64,000 nt of DNA from Ga0077555 sp963746315 (GCA_963746315.1 CAVVAR010000012.1:496001-560000), one strand, 5' to 3'; positions 1 to 9,584 are shown, counted from the first letter of the stretch. Notes: generated by a model from the sequence alone, not told the origin. Made by a program: numbers and translations.

Positions 1-125
1 GTCGCTCGCCCTACCTGCAGCCGGTGCACGTCGAGGCGGCCGATGCCTGGCTTGGCCGCGTCGTCGAGACCGCGATCGTGTCCGCCGGCCCGAACAGTCT
101 GGCGGGCGTCATAAAAGCTCAATGA
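1..125 (+). CDS. miaB: MiaB tRNA methylthiotransferase, C-terminal end (partial)
   Basis: Only the last 40 codons are present, read from base 3 to a TGA at 123-125. The frame opens with RSPYLQPVHVE, which matches the end of the TRAM domain of MiaB, the radical-SAM enzyme that adds a 2-methylthio group to isopentenyl-adenosine 37 of tRNAs. The catalytic part lies outside the window. The assignment rests on this short conserved tail and on the miaB-phoH-ybeY-corC order that is common in alphaproteobacteria. Confidence 0.72.
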   Translation, partial: RSPYLQPVHVEAADAWLGRVVETAIVSAGPNSLAGVIKAQ

Positions 126-222
126 ACGGCGCCGATGACACCCTGCGATTTGTCTCGCGCGCGATGCCCCGATCGGTGTTAGCCTTCCGGGGTTTCTCGA
201 ACGCACATGCAGGAGAGCACGA

Positions 223-1239
223 TTGACTGAGGCTCGCGGACCGGCCCTGTCGGGACCGTCCAGGCCGATAGCGGCCGCAGACGACCAGAACCGCGTCGTC
301 ATGACGTTTGAGGACAACCGGCTTCTGCCGCGGCTGCTCGGCGAGTACGACGCCCATCTCGCCCGTATCGAGAGCCAGCTCGGCATTACCGCCCATGCCC
401 AGGGCAACGTCGTGACGCTGACCGGTCCGAAGGCCGCCAGTGAGATCGGCCGCGAGGTGCTGACGGCGCTCTACGACCGGGTCGCCAAGGGCGAGGCCAT
501 CACCCAGGGCGACATCGACGGTCTGGTGCGGCACGCCCGCTCTGGATCGCCGAAGCCCGAAGGTATGGCGCAGATTCGCACTCGGCGCCGGATCGTTACA
601 GCGCGCACACCGATGCAGAGCGCCTATTTGCGGGCTCTCGAGCGCTATGATCTCGTGTTCGGTATCGGCCCTGCGGGCACCGGCAAGACGTATCTCGCGG
701 TCGCCTTCGCAGCCGCCTGCCTCGAGCGCGGTGTCGTCGAGCGTATCATCCTGTCGCGTCCAGCCGTTGAGGCGGGCGAACGGCTGGGCTTTCTGCCGGG
801 CGACATGAAGGAGAAGGTGGACCCTTACCTTCGCCCGCTCTACGATGCACTGAAAGATGTGCTCGCGCCCGAGAAGGTGGAGAAGGATCTCGCCACAGGC
901 GTCATCGAGGTGGCACCCTTGGCGTTCATGCGCGGGCGCACGTTGTCCCACGCTTTCGTCATTCTGGATGAGGCTCAGAACACGTCCAGCATGCAGATGA
1001 AAATGTTTCTGACCCGCCTCGGCGAGGGCTCCAAGATGGCCATAACCGGCGATCCGAGCCAGATCGACTTGCCGCGCGGTCAGCAATCGGGCCTGAGCGA
1101 GGCCGTGCGCCTGCTCGAAGGCGTGAACGGCATCGAGGCTGTTCGATTCACGTCCGCGGACGTGGTGCGCCGCGATCTGGTGGCTCGCATCGTCGAGGCC
1201 TATGATCGGGCTGATCACGCGGCCTTGCTGCACGAGTGA
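223..1239 (+). CDS. ybeZ: PhoH-like ATPase (YbeZ family)
   Basis: This 338-residue protein is a cytoplasmic P-loop NTPase of the PhoH family, linked to RNA metabolism together with its neighbour YbeY. Walker A GPAGTGKT lies near residues 149-156 and Walker B VILDEAQN near 246-253, followed by the family signature ITGDPSQIDLP. About 130 residues with a KH-like character precede the ATPase core, as usual. The start is a TTG preceded by AGGAGAG about 8 bases upstream; the next in-frame ATG at 301 has no such site. It overlaps ybeY by 4 bases (GTGA), which suggests translational coupling. Confidence 0.93.
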   Translation: MTEARGPALSGPSRPIAAADDQNRVVMTFEDNRLLPRLLGEYDAHLARIESQLGITAHAQGNVVTLTGPKAASEIGREVLTALYDRVAKGEAITQGDIDGLVRHARSGSPKPEGMAQIRTRRRIVTARTPMQSAYLRALERYDLVFGIGPAGTGKTYLAVAFAAACLERGVVERIILSRPAVEAGERLGFLPGDMKEKVDPYLRPLYDALKDVLAPEKVEKDLATGVIEVAPLAFMRGRTLSHAFVILDEAQNTSSMQMKMFLTRLGEGSKMAITGDPSQIDLPRGQQSGLSEAVRLLEGVNGIEAVRFTSADVVRRDLVARIVEAYDRADHAALLHE

Positions 1240-1823
1240 AGGGTAGCTGCACAATCAACATGAATACGCCTGGCGACATAGGTCCCAGCCTTCTGGACGA
1301 GGACGGCCGCGACACGGAGCCTCCTCAACGATTATCGCTCGAGGTGGTGATCGAGAACGATGAGTGGGCGGTCATGGGCGATCTCGTCGCCCTGGTCGAT
1401 GGCGTGGCAGAGGTCATCGCCGCGGCAGCCGACCTTGCGCCGGCCTTCGCGACACCGGCCGCCGCGTGCGTCGCCTTCACGGGCGATGCCGAGGTCCGCG
1501 CCCTGAACGCCCAGTACCGCGGCCAGGACAAGCCGACCAACGTGCTGTCATTTCCGGCCCCCCCGCCGCCCCCAGGCCACCTGCCAGATGGCGAGCCCTT
1601 GTTCCTCGGCGACATTGTCCTCGCCGCCGAGACCGTGGCGTCGGAGGCGCGCGAGCAGGCTATTCCGATCCCCGATCACGTTCGCCATCTCGTCGTCCAC
1701 GGCGTGCTTCACCTGCTCGGCTACGACCACGAGACAGACCCCGAGGCCGAGATCATGGAGGCGCTGGAATCGCGGCTGCTCGCAGATCTCGGCGTCCCTG
1801 ACCCCTATCGCAGCAACGAGTGA
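1236..1823 (+). CDS. ybeY: Endoribonuclease YbeY
   Basis: YbeY is a zinc-dependent single-strand endoribonuclease for 16S rRNA 3'-end maturation and ribosome quality control. The metal site HGVLHLLGYDH (three histidines, H-x3-H-x5-H) is present near residues 155-165, and LNxxYRGxDKPTNVLSFP, the family's conserved strand, lies upstream of it. The GTG start overlaps the stop of the phoH-like gene. An ATG at 1260 would give a protein 8 residues shorter and is also possible because neither start has a clear ribosome site. A proline-rich loop after VLSFP is slightly longer than usual. Confidence 0.93.
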   Translation: MKGSCTINMNTPGDIGPSLLDEDGRDTEPPQRLSLEVVIENDEWAVMGDLVALVDGVAEVIAAAADLAPAFATPAAACVAFTGDAEVRALNAQYRGQDKPTNVLSFPAPPPPPGHLPDGEPLFLGDIVLAAETVASEAREQAIPIPDHVRHLVVHGVLHLLGYDHETDPEAEIMEALESRLLADLGVPDPYRSNE

Positions 1824-1833
1824 GCACCTGATC

Positions 1834-2940
1834 ATGGCAAACTCGAACGATGCGCCGTCGCCGGTCGCCTCTGATACGGGCCAGTCCCCCCAGAACGGCG
1901 AAAGCCCGCGAAGTCCAAGCGGCACCGGTTGGTTGGGCGCGCTCCGCGCGCGGCTCGGTCTCGGTCCCCAGCAGACGCTACGTGAGACGCTCGAGGAGGC
2001 CGTCCGATCGGAATCGGCTGGCGACGGCACGTTCTCGTCCACCGAGCGCGATATGCTGCTGCGCCTCCTGCGCTTCGGCGGCCTCAAGGTTGAGGATGTC
2101 ATGGTCCCGCGCGCCGACATCGTCGCCATCGAGCAGGACGCTACCGTTGGCGAGTTGATGAGGCTCTTCGAGGAGGCCGGCGTCTCGCGCATTCCCGTCT
2201 ACCACGAGACCCTCGACGATCCCCGCGGCATGGTCCACGTCAAGGATCTGCTCCGCTATCTCGGCGCATCGAGTCCCGGCAAGAGCAAAGCGCCGGGCGC
2301 CGGAGCAGAGAGCGGCGCCATGTTGCTTGGCGGCGATCTCTCGCGCCCCATCGCCACCGCGGGTCTCCTGCGGCCGGTGCTCAACGTTCCGCCGTCGATG
2401 CCGGCGGCCAATCTCCTCATTCGCATGCAGTCGACGCGCAACCACATCGCCCTGGTCGTCGACGAGTACGGCGGCACGGATGGCCTGGCGACCATCGAGG
2501 ATCTGGTCGAGCAGGTCGTCGGCGATATCGAGGACGAGTACGACGTGGAGGAGGCCGCGAACATCACCGAGGACGCCCGCCACGGCCTCGTCGCACAAGC
2601 CCGCACACCCATTGCCGAGCTCGAAGCCCACCTGGGTATGAAGCTGCTGCAACCCGACGACGAGGGCGAGATCGATACTGTAGGCGGCTTGGTGGTTGCC
2701 CGCCTCGGCAGAGTTCCGGTCAAGGGCGAGCTCGTCGCTCACGAGTGTGGCATCGAGCTCGAGGTGCTGGACGCCGATCCCCGCCGCATCAAGCGTCTCC
2801 GGATCCATCGGTCGAGCACCGGTGACCGGGCTGTAGAGGCGAGTGGAGCTGGTGCCGGTGAGGCACGCGAACGCAATGCAGCGCCCGCAATGCGGCCAGC
2901 GCAACCCGATTCGCGTGGCGAGTCCGCCGAAAGGAGCTGA
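1834..2940 (+). CDS. corC: CorC/HlyC family CBS-domain protein
   Basis: This 368-residue protein is read from the ATG at 1834, which begins 11 bases after the ybeY stop. After a variable N-terminus of about 70 residues comes VEDVMVPRADI, the start of a paired CBS module (about 85-235), then the acidic CorC_HlyC domain (about 250-335). It lacks the DUF21 membrane domain, so it is the soluble YbeX/CorC type, associated with magnesium/cobalt efflux and ribosome homeostasis. The frame is open further upstream, but that stretch only shadows ybeY. No lnt gene follows, unlike the enterobacterial order. Confidence 0.92.
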   Translation: MANSNDAPSPVASDTGQSPQNGESPRSPSGTGWLGALRARLGLGPQQTLRETLEEAVRSESAGDGTFSSTERDMLLRLLRFGGLKVEDVMVPRADIVAIEQDATVGELMRLFEEAGVSRIPVYHETLDDPRGMVHVKDLLRYLGASSPGKSKAPGAGAESGAMLLGGDLSRPIATAGLLRPVLNVPPSMPAANLLIRMQSTRNHIALVVDEYGGTDGLATIEDLVEQVVGDIEDEYDVEEAANITEDARHGLVAQARTPIAELEAHLGMKLLQPDDEGEIDTVGGLVVARLGRVPVKGELVAHECGIELEVLDADPRRIKRLRIHRSSTGDRAVEASGAGAGEARERNAAPAMRPAQPDSRGESAERS

Positions 2941-2950
2941 CGGAGGTTCG

Positions 2951-3655
2951 GTGCGCTCTGGCGTCCGCCGATCGAGTGCAGGTTTCGCGATTCTCGCCCT
3001 GCTTGCGCTTGCCGGGTGGTGGACCTTGGGCCGCCTTCCTCGTGTATCCGACGTCTGGCCCATCGACCTGGCCCAGCCCGGCGGATTTCTGGTGGACCGG
3101 CAACTCGTTGATCTCCGAGACGACGCCGAGCTATGTCGCGGCATCCTATTGGCGCCCCAGATCCAGGCGAGGCCGGTCGCCGATGCAACGCCGATATCCG
3201 GCTGTGGCTGGAGGAATGCCGTCGAGGCGTCGGCGGTTGGCGGCGCCCGCCTTGCAGTGAAGCCGCTTACCTGCGAGGTGGCGGTCGCGGTGGCCTTCTG
3301 GATGGAGCACGTCGTCCAGCCGGCTGCCGTATCGATCCTTGGCACACGCGTTGCCTCGGTCGAGCACCTGGGCAGCTACGCGTGCCGAAATGTCCGAGGC
3401 AGCCCCGCCTTCGCTGATCGGCCCAGCGAGCACGCCTTCGCCAACGCGCTCGACATCAAGGGCTTTCGCCTTGCCGACGGTCGCCGCGTCGCCATCGCGG
3501 CCGACTGGGGCCGCAACTCCGCCGAAGGCCGGTTTCTGGCTGCGGCGCATGCTGGCGCTTGCCGCTATTTCCGGGTCGCCATCGGGCCCGACTACAACAC
3601 GGCCCATCGCGACCACTTCCATTTCGACCGCGGCCCCTGGCGCGCCTGTCGATGA
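2951..3655 (+). CDS. Extensin-like C-terminal domain protein
   Basis: The chosen GTG start at 2951 has GGAGG 4 bases upstream and lies 10 bases after the corC stop. The 234-residue product has an N-terminal hydrophobic segment (about residues 16-34) that could anchor it or act as a signal. An extensin-like C-terminal domain (Pfam PF06904 type) follows, with conserved cysteines and the end motif HRDHFHFDRGPW. Related proteins are predicted periplasmic peptidase-fold domains (metal-binding histidines, as in M15/VanY), with no proven substrate. The frame is open upstream inside corC, but no start there has a ribosome site. Confidence 0.85.
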   Translation: MRSGVRRSSAGFAILALLALAGWWTLGRLPRVSDVWPIDLAQPGGFLVDRQLVDLRDDAELCRGILLAPQIQARPVADATPISGCGWRNAVEASAVGGARLAVKPLTCEVAVAVAFWMEHVVQPAAVSILGTRVASVEHLGSYACRNVRGSPAFADRPSEHAFANALDIKGFRLADGRRVAIAADWGRNSAEGRFLAAAHAGACRYFRVAIGPDYNTAHRDHFHFDRGPWRACR

Positions 3656-3764
3656 TCGGGACGATCGGTTACCAAAGTTTAACTATCCGAGCTGCACGTC
3701 AGCTTAAGGATCATTGGGCTATGTCTCGTCGAGCCCCGAGCGTCCGGTATTGGATAGTAGCGCA

Positions 3765-5153
3765 ATGCGAACCTCGACTCTGTTCCAACGGTTTCGAGCC
3801 GATCGAGCAGGCAGCATTCTCCCGATGTTCGCCCTCAGCATCGTCATGCTCTGCGGTGCGGTGGGCTTGAGCATTGACGGCGCACGTGTCTACGGCGCCA
3901 AGCAGAAGCTTCAGGCAGTCGTCGATTCAGCCGTCCTCGCCGCTGCCCGGCGCGCCATCTCTGACAGCAACTCGGATAACATCGCCGAAACGTTCACTCG
4001 GTTCGTGGCAGCGTCGCTGACAGAGGGTGAGATCCAACTGCGCTCGAACGCGCCAGATGTCTCGGTTCCACGCCGTATCGCGGCTGAGCTCGTTGCCGAC
4101 GTGCCGACCATTCTGATGCCGGTGCTCGGCTTCGAGACGGTCGAGATCCGTGCCAGATCGGTGGCCGAGTTCGGCTTTACGAAGCTCGAGATCGCACTGG
4201 CGCTGGACAATACCGGCTCGATGAGCGGGGCGAAGCTCGATGCCTTGAAAGCTTCGGCCAATCGTCTGGTCGACAACCTTCTCGACAGGGCACCCGAGGA
4301 TGGCGACATACGTGTCGCGCTCGTGCCATTCGCCCAGTACGTCAATGTCGGCATGGAGAACCGCCACGCAGCCTGGATCGACGTGCGTGACGATTACAGC
4401 GAGAATGCCGAGTGGTGCGGCGACGTCACACCGATAATATCGAGCTCGAACTGCAGCACGGTCACCTACACCTACTACCAGGACGGCGTAGCAAAAACCG
4501 GCACTTACCAGCAGTGCGACAACGTCTACGGGCCGACGACATATCAGTGCACACCTTATACAAACACCTATACCTGGAGCGGCTGCGTCGGCTCACGTGC
4601 CACCCCCCTGAATATACAGGACGGCAGCTATGGAACGCGTGTGCCCGGCGTGCTGAACGCAAACTGTCCGAGCCGTATCCAGCCGCTGACCTCGTCGCGA
4701 ACCGACTTGACCTCGGCCATCGATGGTATGACGGCGGTTGGTGAAACCTACGTGCCATCGGGTCTCATGTGGGGCTGGCGTGCACTCTCTACGTCCGCGC
4801 CATTCGACGAAAGTGCCGGAGAGCGCACCGACGCAGATGGCAACAAAATCAGCAAAGTCCTGATCCTGATGACGGATGGCGAGAACACGAAATCGCCGAC
4901 GTATCCCAAACACGACGGAACGGACGTTGCGACCGCCAATCAGTTGACGACGCAGAGTTGCGACGCGATCAAGGCCGCGCGCGTGCAGATCTTCACGATT
5001 GCGTTCGATATCACCAGCACGCCGATCAAGGACTTGATGCGCGCCTGTGCCTCGAGTGCGGGGAATTTCTTCGATGCCGCCAACTCCGGTCAGCTCGATG
5101 CGGCAATGCAGGCGATCGGCACGCAGCTCGGCGGGCTCAGGCTGACGAACTGA
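3765..5153 (+). CDS. TadG-like pilus-assembly protein with vWA domain
   Basis: The start is taken at ATG 3765; a TTG at 3714 would add 17 residues. The N-terminus RADRAGSILPMFALSIVML followed by a hydrophobic helix (about 17-39) is typical of TadE/TadG pseudopilin-like proteins (Flp pilus assembly). A von Willebrand factor A domain begins near residue 143 with the metal site DNTGSMSG and continues with VLILMTDGENT. Between them is a Tyr/Cys-rich stretch (about residues 215-285) with several cysteines, probably extracytoplasmic disulfides. No other tad/cpa gene lies nearby. The 3' end overlaps the opposing nucleotidase gene by 17 bases. Confidence 0.85.
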   Translation: MRTSTLFQRFRADRAGSILPMFALSIVMLCGAVGLSIDGARVYGAKQKLQAVVDSAVLAAARRAISDSNSDNIAETFTRFVAASLTEGEIQLRSNAPDVSVPRRIAAELVADVPTILMPVLGFETVEIRARSVAEFGFTKLEIALALDNTGSMSGAKLDALKASANRLVDNLLDRAPEDGDIRVALVPFAQYVNVGMENRHAAWIDVRDDYSENAEWCGDVTPIISSSNCSTVTYTYYQDGVAKTGTYQQCDNVYGPTTYQCTPYTNTYTWSGCVGSRATPLNIQDGSYGTRVPGVLNANCPSRIQPLTSSRTDLTSAIDGMTAVGETYVPSGLMWGWRALSTSAPFDESAGERTDADGNKISKVLILMTDGENTKSPTYPKHDGTDVATANQLTTQSCDAIKAARVQIFTIAFDITSTPIKDLMRACASSAGNFFDAANSGQLDAAMQAIGTQLGGLRLTN

Positions 5154-5865
5154 CGTCCTTCCCGCTGAGACCGACCAGGAAGCCGGCCAGGTTCTCGGTC
5201 ATGTGATGCACGTGGACTGGCGGCTCCTTCCACTCGCGGATCTTGAGCTGGATCGGATGGTCGATATAGCTCGAGTGCACCAGGCATGTCGTCATGCCCA
5301 GATCGTGGGGCGGCTCGAGATTGTGCGGCATGTCCTCGAACATCGCTGCGGCGGCGGGGGCCACTCCGTGCGACGCGAGCAACCGGTCGTAGGCCTCCCG
5401 CTTCTCCTTGGGGATGTACCCGGCGTCGACGATGTCGATGATGTCCTCGAAAAGGTCGAGGACGCCGAGCTTGGTTGCAACGCGCTCGGCATGGCCATGC
5501 GAGCCCGCCGTGAAGATCAGTTTCCGCCCTGGCAGCTTCGCGATCGCCTCCCGCAATTCCGGATGCTCCGCCACCCCCGACAGATCGATGTCGTGCACGA
5601 AGTCGAGGAAGTCGTGCGGGTCCATGTTGTGCACTTGCATCATGCCGGCGAGCGTCGTGCCGAACTGCCGATAGTAGCTTTTCTGCAGGTGCCGGGCGTA
5701 GGCGAACGGCACGCCGAGATAGCGCTGGATGAACTCGGCCATCCGCTGGTCGACCTGGGCAAACAGGTTGCACTCGGCCGGATAGAGCGTGTTGTCGAGG
5801 TCGAAGATCCAGATGCGCGTCGCATCGAAGCTGCGCACGGTCCTGGTAGTCGTCTGTTGGCCCAC
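5137..5865 (-). CDS. Pyrimidine 5'-nucleotidase, HAD superfamily
   Basis: A 242-residue cytoplasmic HAD hydrolase predicted to dephosphorylate UMP/CMP-type nucleotides (SDT1/YjjG-like, TIGR01993 type). Motif I DLDNTLYP is near residue 22, motif II TAGS near 115, the lysine of motif III lies in IPKEKREAY, and motif IV is MFEDMPHNL. Rhizobia commonly keep this gene beside argB; here a GST-like gene and a CBS protein gene sit between them. Its end overlaps the convergent TadG-like gene. Confidence 0.88.
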   Translation of the reverse strand: MGQQTTTRTVRSFDATRIWIFDLDNTLYPAECNLFAQVDQRMAEFIQRYLGVPFAYARHLQKSYYRQFGTTLAGMMQVHNMDPHDFLDFVHDIDLSGVAEHPELREAIAKLPGRKLIFTAGSHGHAERVATKLGVLDLFEDIIDIVDAGYIPKEKREAYDRLLASHGVAPAAAAMFEDMPHNLEPPHDLGMTTCLVHSSYIDHPIQLKIREWKEPPVHVHHMTENLAGFLVGLSGKDVSSSA

Positions 5866-6003
5866 GCTCGAGCTCCCCTTGGCCGCTGCCGCCGTTGGCT
5901 GGTCGCCGCCAACTTAGGCGAGCCGGCCCGCGCTTGCCAGTCTAGCCACCTCCGTGTTGGGATGTTCCGGCTTATCTGCCCCTGTCTTCCACCGGAGAAC
6001 TCG

Positions 6004-6615
6004 ATGCTCACCATCTATGGCGTCTACCGCAGCCGGGCCACGCGCAACATCTGGCTGGCCGGCGAGCTCGGCATCCCGTTCAAGCACGTCCCCGTGACGC
6101 AGCCGTACCGCCCGCACGCGGCGCCACTGCATTCCCGCATGCCCGAGTTCCTCGCGATCAATCCGAACGGCCACGTTCCCTCGATCGACGACGATGGTCT
6201 GATCTTGCACGAGTTGCTCGCCATCAATCTCTATCTGGCCAAGAAGCATGGCGGCCCGCTGGCCCCGACCAACGTCGTCGAGGACGGCCAGATGACGATG
6301 TGGTCGATCTGGGCCATCACCGAGGTCGAAGGCAAGGCCCTCGAGGTGATGCGTGACCCGAAGGGCGCGACCGCAGCCCTCGACGGCTTGAAGGCCCCGT
6401 TCGCGGTGCTCGACGCGGCCCTGGGGAAGTCGGACTATCTCGTCGGTGGCCGCTTCACGGTAGCCGACATCAACGTCGCCGAGTGCGTCCGCTACGCCTC
6501 TGCAGCATCGCAGCTTTTCGAGGCTGCCCCGAACGTGAAGAAATGGCTCGCCACCTGCCAAGCCCGACCGGCGTTCAAGGAGATGTGGGCCAAGCGCGAC
6601 GCCGAGCCGGCATGA
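6004..6615 (+). CDS. Glutathione S-transferase family protein
   Basis: A 203-residue two-domain GST: a thioredoxin-fold N-terminal half with YGVYRSRATRNIWLAGEL and the cis-proline loop NGHVPSID, then an all-alpha C-terminal half with FTVADINVAEC, the usual N-capping box region. The ATG at 6004 is chosen because alignment to GSTs begins there; the open frame extends about 800 bases further upstream but only as an antisense shadow of the nucleotidase gene. The substrate is not evident. It is the only plus-strand gene in a minus-strand block. Confidence 0.86.
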   Translation: MLTIYGVYRSRATRNIWLAGELGIPFKHVPVTQPYRPHAAPLHSRMPEFLAINPNGHVPSIDDDGLILHELLAINLYLAKKHGGPLAPTNVVEDGQMTMWSIWAITEVEGKALEVMRDPKGATAALDGLKAPFAVLDAALGKSDYLVGGRFTVADINVAECVRYASAASQLFEAAPNVKKWLATCQARPAFKEMWAKRDAEPA

Positions 6616-6621
6616 CGTCGG

Positions 6622-7044
6622 TTACCAGAGCGTCTCCCAGAGGTGTTGCTCCACGTCGATCTGGCCGAGTTCGTCACCCTTGAAGTCACCGCGTGAAATG
6701 ACGCCCCTGATCTGCCCGCCAACGACCACGGGGAGATGCCGGAAACCACCCTCGGCCATAATGTGCAGCGCGTCGATGGCCCGCTTGTCCGGCGAGATCG
6801 TCACCGGATTGCGGGTCATCGCATCTGCAAGGCATGTCGATGCGGGATCGCGCCCGTCTGCGAGCACTTTCACCGCATCCCGACCCGTGAAGATGCCGAC
6901 GAGGCTTTGCCGATCATCGACGACGAGGACCGAGCCGACGCACCGGTCCCACATCTGGCGGGAGGCGTCCCGAACACTGGCGCCTTCCGGAATGAGCACT
7001 GGCGATTGCTGCTTGACGATGAGAGCGAGCTTTCGATTGGGCAT
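6622..7044 (-). CDS. Tandem CBS-domain protein
   Basis: A 140-residue protein consisting of two CBS motifs and little else. The first half has VLVVDDRQSLVGIFTGRD and the second HLPVVVGGQIRGVISRGD. Such stand-alone pairs bind adenine nucleotides or S-adenosylmethionine and act as sensors. The ATG at 7044 is preceded by AGGGAGG. The open frame continues upstream into argB in a different frame, so a longer reading is rejected. It ends 6 bases from the stop of the convergent GST-like gene. Confidence 0.88.
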   Translation of the reverse strand: MPNRKLALIVKQQSPVLIPEGASVRDASRQMWDRCVGSVLVVDDRQSLVGIFTGRDAVKVLADGRDPASTCLADAMTRNPVTISPDKRAIDALHIMAEGGFRHLPVVVGGQIRGVISRGDFKGDELGQIDVEQHLWETLW

Positions 7045-7166
7045 GCCGCCTCCCTGCTCCGGCGGCTCACGGAGGCCGCCGACTGCATGAGCGTGGAACC
7101 GGCAGGTGGGGAACGCCTTGCGTAAAGTCAAACTGCCGTGGGAGAGGTCCGGTATGCCTGCTCGCG

Positions 7167-8090
7167 TCAGTCCCGCGCGCGTCGCACGATTGTGCCGACG
7201 CCATGCTCGGTGAAAAGCTCGAGCAGCACGCAGTGCGGCACCCGCCCGTCGATGATGACGACGGCATCGACGCCGGCTTCCACCACCTCGATGCAACCCT
7301 CGACCTTCGGGATCATGCCACCCGTGATGGTTCCGTTGCGAATGAGCGCGCGCGCCTCGTCGACGGTGAGATCCTCGATCAGCTTCTTGTCCTTGTCGAG
7401 CACGCCCGGAACGTCGGTGAGCAGGAGAAGGCGCTTGGCCTTGAGCGCACCGGCAAGCGCCGACGCGAACGTGTCGGCGTTGACGTTGAGCGTCTGTCCC
7501 TCTGCCGAGACCGCCACAGGCGCGATCACCGGGATCAGATCCGAGCGCGAGATCACCTCGATGATCTCGGGGTTGACCTTGACGGGGTCGCCGACGAAGC
7601 CGATGTCGACCGGCTTGATCTCGTTGGTCTCGGGATCCGGCATTTCCGTGATCTTCTTGGCGATCAGAAGGTTCGCATCCTTGCCGCAAAGGCCCACGGC
7701 CTTGCCGCCCTGCCGGTTGATCGCCGACACGATGCCCTTGTTGATCGATCCCGCGAGCACCATCTCGACCACCTCGACGGTCGGCGCGTCCGTGACGCGC
7801 AGGCCGTGCACGAAGTCGGACTTGATATCCAGGCGCTTCAGCATCGAGCCGATCTGCGGCCCACCGCCGTGGACGACGACGGGGTTCACGCCCGAAAGCT
7901 TGAGGTAGGCGATATCCTTGGCGAAAGCATCGGCGAGCGCCTGGTCGACCATGGCGTTGCCGCCGAACTTCACGACGACCGTCTCGTTGTCGTAGCGGAT
8001 GAGATGCGGCAGAGCCTCGGCCAGGATGCGCGCCTTGGTCTGCGCATCTCCGTTCGCTCTCGGGTCTTCCACCAGCTCTTTGCCTGCCAT
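7167..8090 (-). CDS. argB: Acetylglutamate kinase
   Basis: A 307-residue enzyme that phosphorylates N-acetyl-L-glutamate, the second step of arginine synthesis. It shows the amino-acid kinase motifs VVKFGGNAM near residue 40, HGGGPQIG near 75 and the NVNADTFA region. The C-terminal regulatory part GMIPKVEGCIEVVEAGV is complete. The N-terminus carries about 25 extra residues as in arginine-sensitive alphaproteobacterial forms. It lies alone on the minus strand, with short gaps on either side and no other arg gene. Confidence 0.96.
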   Translation of the reverse strand: MAGKELVEDPRANGDAQTKARILAEALPHLIRYDNETVVVKFGGNAMVDQALADAFAKDIAYLKLSGVNPVVVHGGGPQIGSMLKRLDIKSDFVHGLRVTDAPTVEVVEMVLAGSINKGIVSAINRQGGKAVGLCGKDANLLIAKKITEMPDPETNEIKPVDIGFVGDPVKVNPEIIEVISRSDLIPVIAPVAVSAEGQTLNVNADTFASALAGALKAKRLLLLTDVPGVLDKDKKLIEDLTVDEARALIRNGTITGGMIPKVEGCIEVVEAGVDAVVIIDGRVPHCVLLELFTEHGVGTIVRRARD

Positions 8091-8182
8091 CGCCGTCGCC
8101 TCCGGGGAATTTCTCGGCCGCTCTTATAGCGCCAACCATGCTCTCGTCGACACTGATGCGCGCAAGCCGCGAAGGCAGCTCC

Positions 8183-9584
8183 TCAAAACGCCATTTCGCG
8201 GAAGACGTGGTCGATGTTGCGGCCCCACCGGCGCTCGTAGGAATTGAGCATCACCTCGGCGGACGTCCGCCCGCTTTCTGCGACGGCGTGGACGGCGGCG
8301 AGGTGGATGCGCTCGTCGTCACCCTTGGCGTTCTTGATGGCCCGCGACTTCAACCCTTCGGTCGCGATGGCGGCCACCTCTCGCGTGATGTCGAGTAGCT
8401 TCATCCTGCGGAACGGGGTGGCGAGGCCAGTGCGCGGCACGCCGTTGCGCAGGCTGTCGCGCTCTTCCGCCGTCCAGCCCTTGACCACGTCCCACGCCGC
8501 ATCGAGCGCGGTCTGATCGTAGAGCAGCCCGACCCAGAGCGCCGGCAGCGCCGCGATCTCGGGCACCCGTCCCGCGTCCGCGCCGCGCATCTCGAGGAAG
8601 CGCTTCATGCGCACCTCGGGGAATATGGTCGTGATGTGGTCCGACCAGTCGTCAATGGTCGGTTCGAGGGCCTTCAGCTCCGGTCGCCCCAGCTTTTCGG
8701 CGAGCCGCCCGGCCAGGAAATCGCGGAAGGAGGCACCAGCGACGTCAATGTACGTCCCGTCCCGGTAGATGAAGTACATCGGCACATCGAGCGCATACTC
8801 GACGTATCGGTCGAAGCTCATGCCGCCCTCGAAGACGAACGGCAACAGACCGGTTCGCGCGCGGTCAGTGTCGCGCCACACCTCGCTCCGGAGGGACAGA
8901 AAGCCGTTCGGCTTGCCTTCCTTGAACGGCGATGAGGCGAACAGTGCCGTGGCCACCGGCTGCAGCGCCAGCGAGACGCGCAGCTTCTTGACCATGTCGG
9001 CCTCGTCGGCGAAGTCGAGATTCACCTGGATCGTGGCCGTCCGGTACATCATCTCGAGCCCGCCCGCGCCGACCTTGGGCATGTAGCGGGTCATGACGCC
9101 GTACCGGCGCTTCGGCATCTTCGGGGTCTCGGCGAGGGTCCATTTGGGCGAGAAGCCGAGGCCCAGGAACCCGAGCTTCATGTCGTGCCCGATGGCCGTC
9201 ACCTGCTCGATGTGCTCCCGCGTCTCCGCGTCGACCTCGTGCAGATTTCGACAGCGGCGCGCCGGACAGCTCGAACTGGCCGCCGGGCTCGAGCGACACC
9301 GTCGCCGCCGGCTCGCCCTCGGGGCGTTTCAGAGCGATAATGTTGTCGCCTTCGTGGATCGGCTCCCAGCCGAAGCGCTGGATCAATTCCTCCATCAGCG
9401 CCCGAATGCCCCGCGGCCCCTCGTAAGGAATGGGCCCGAGGTCATCTGTCCGAAATCCGATCTTCTCGTGCTCGGTGCCGATCCGCCATTCGGACTTGGG
9501 CTTCGATCCCACCGAGAACCACTCGACAAGGTCGTTGCGTGAGCCGATGGGAGGAGAGGGCGCGCCGTCCTGGCGGGTCGACAT
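8183..9584 (-). pseudogene. gshA: Glutamate-cysteine ligase, broken by one frameshift
   Basis: The gene encodes the class of glutamate-cysteine ligase shared by alphaproteobacteria and plants (about 457 residues), the first step of glutathione synthesis. The N-terminal frame from 9584 holds RIGTEHEKIG and SLEPGGQFELSGAPL. A second frame carries NLHEVDAETREHIEQVTAIG to the stop at 8183. The switch lies at the run of three T (plus strand 9246-9248), where removing one base restores the family consensus. The downstream part alone could start at ATG 9202 but would lack the ATP/glutamate site. One extra base in a homopolymer suggests a base-calling error, not true loss. Confidence 0.85.

Noticed and set aside
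109..1254. Long minus-strand open frame opposite the phoH-like gene
   Set aside because: It mirrors a well-conserved gene in GC-rich DNA, has no family resemblance and no ribosome site.
5203..6003. Upstream extension of the GST-like frame
   Set aside because: It is antisense to the nucleotidase gene and GST similarity begins exactly at ATG 6004.
6622..8139. A long fusion of the CBS protein with an N-terminal region
   Set aside because: The N-terminal part is argB read in the wrong frame; the CBS protein has its own start and ribosome site at 7044.
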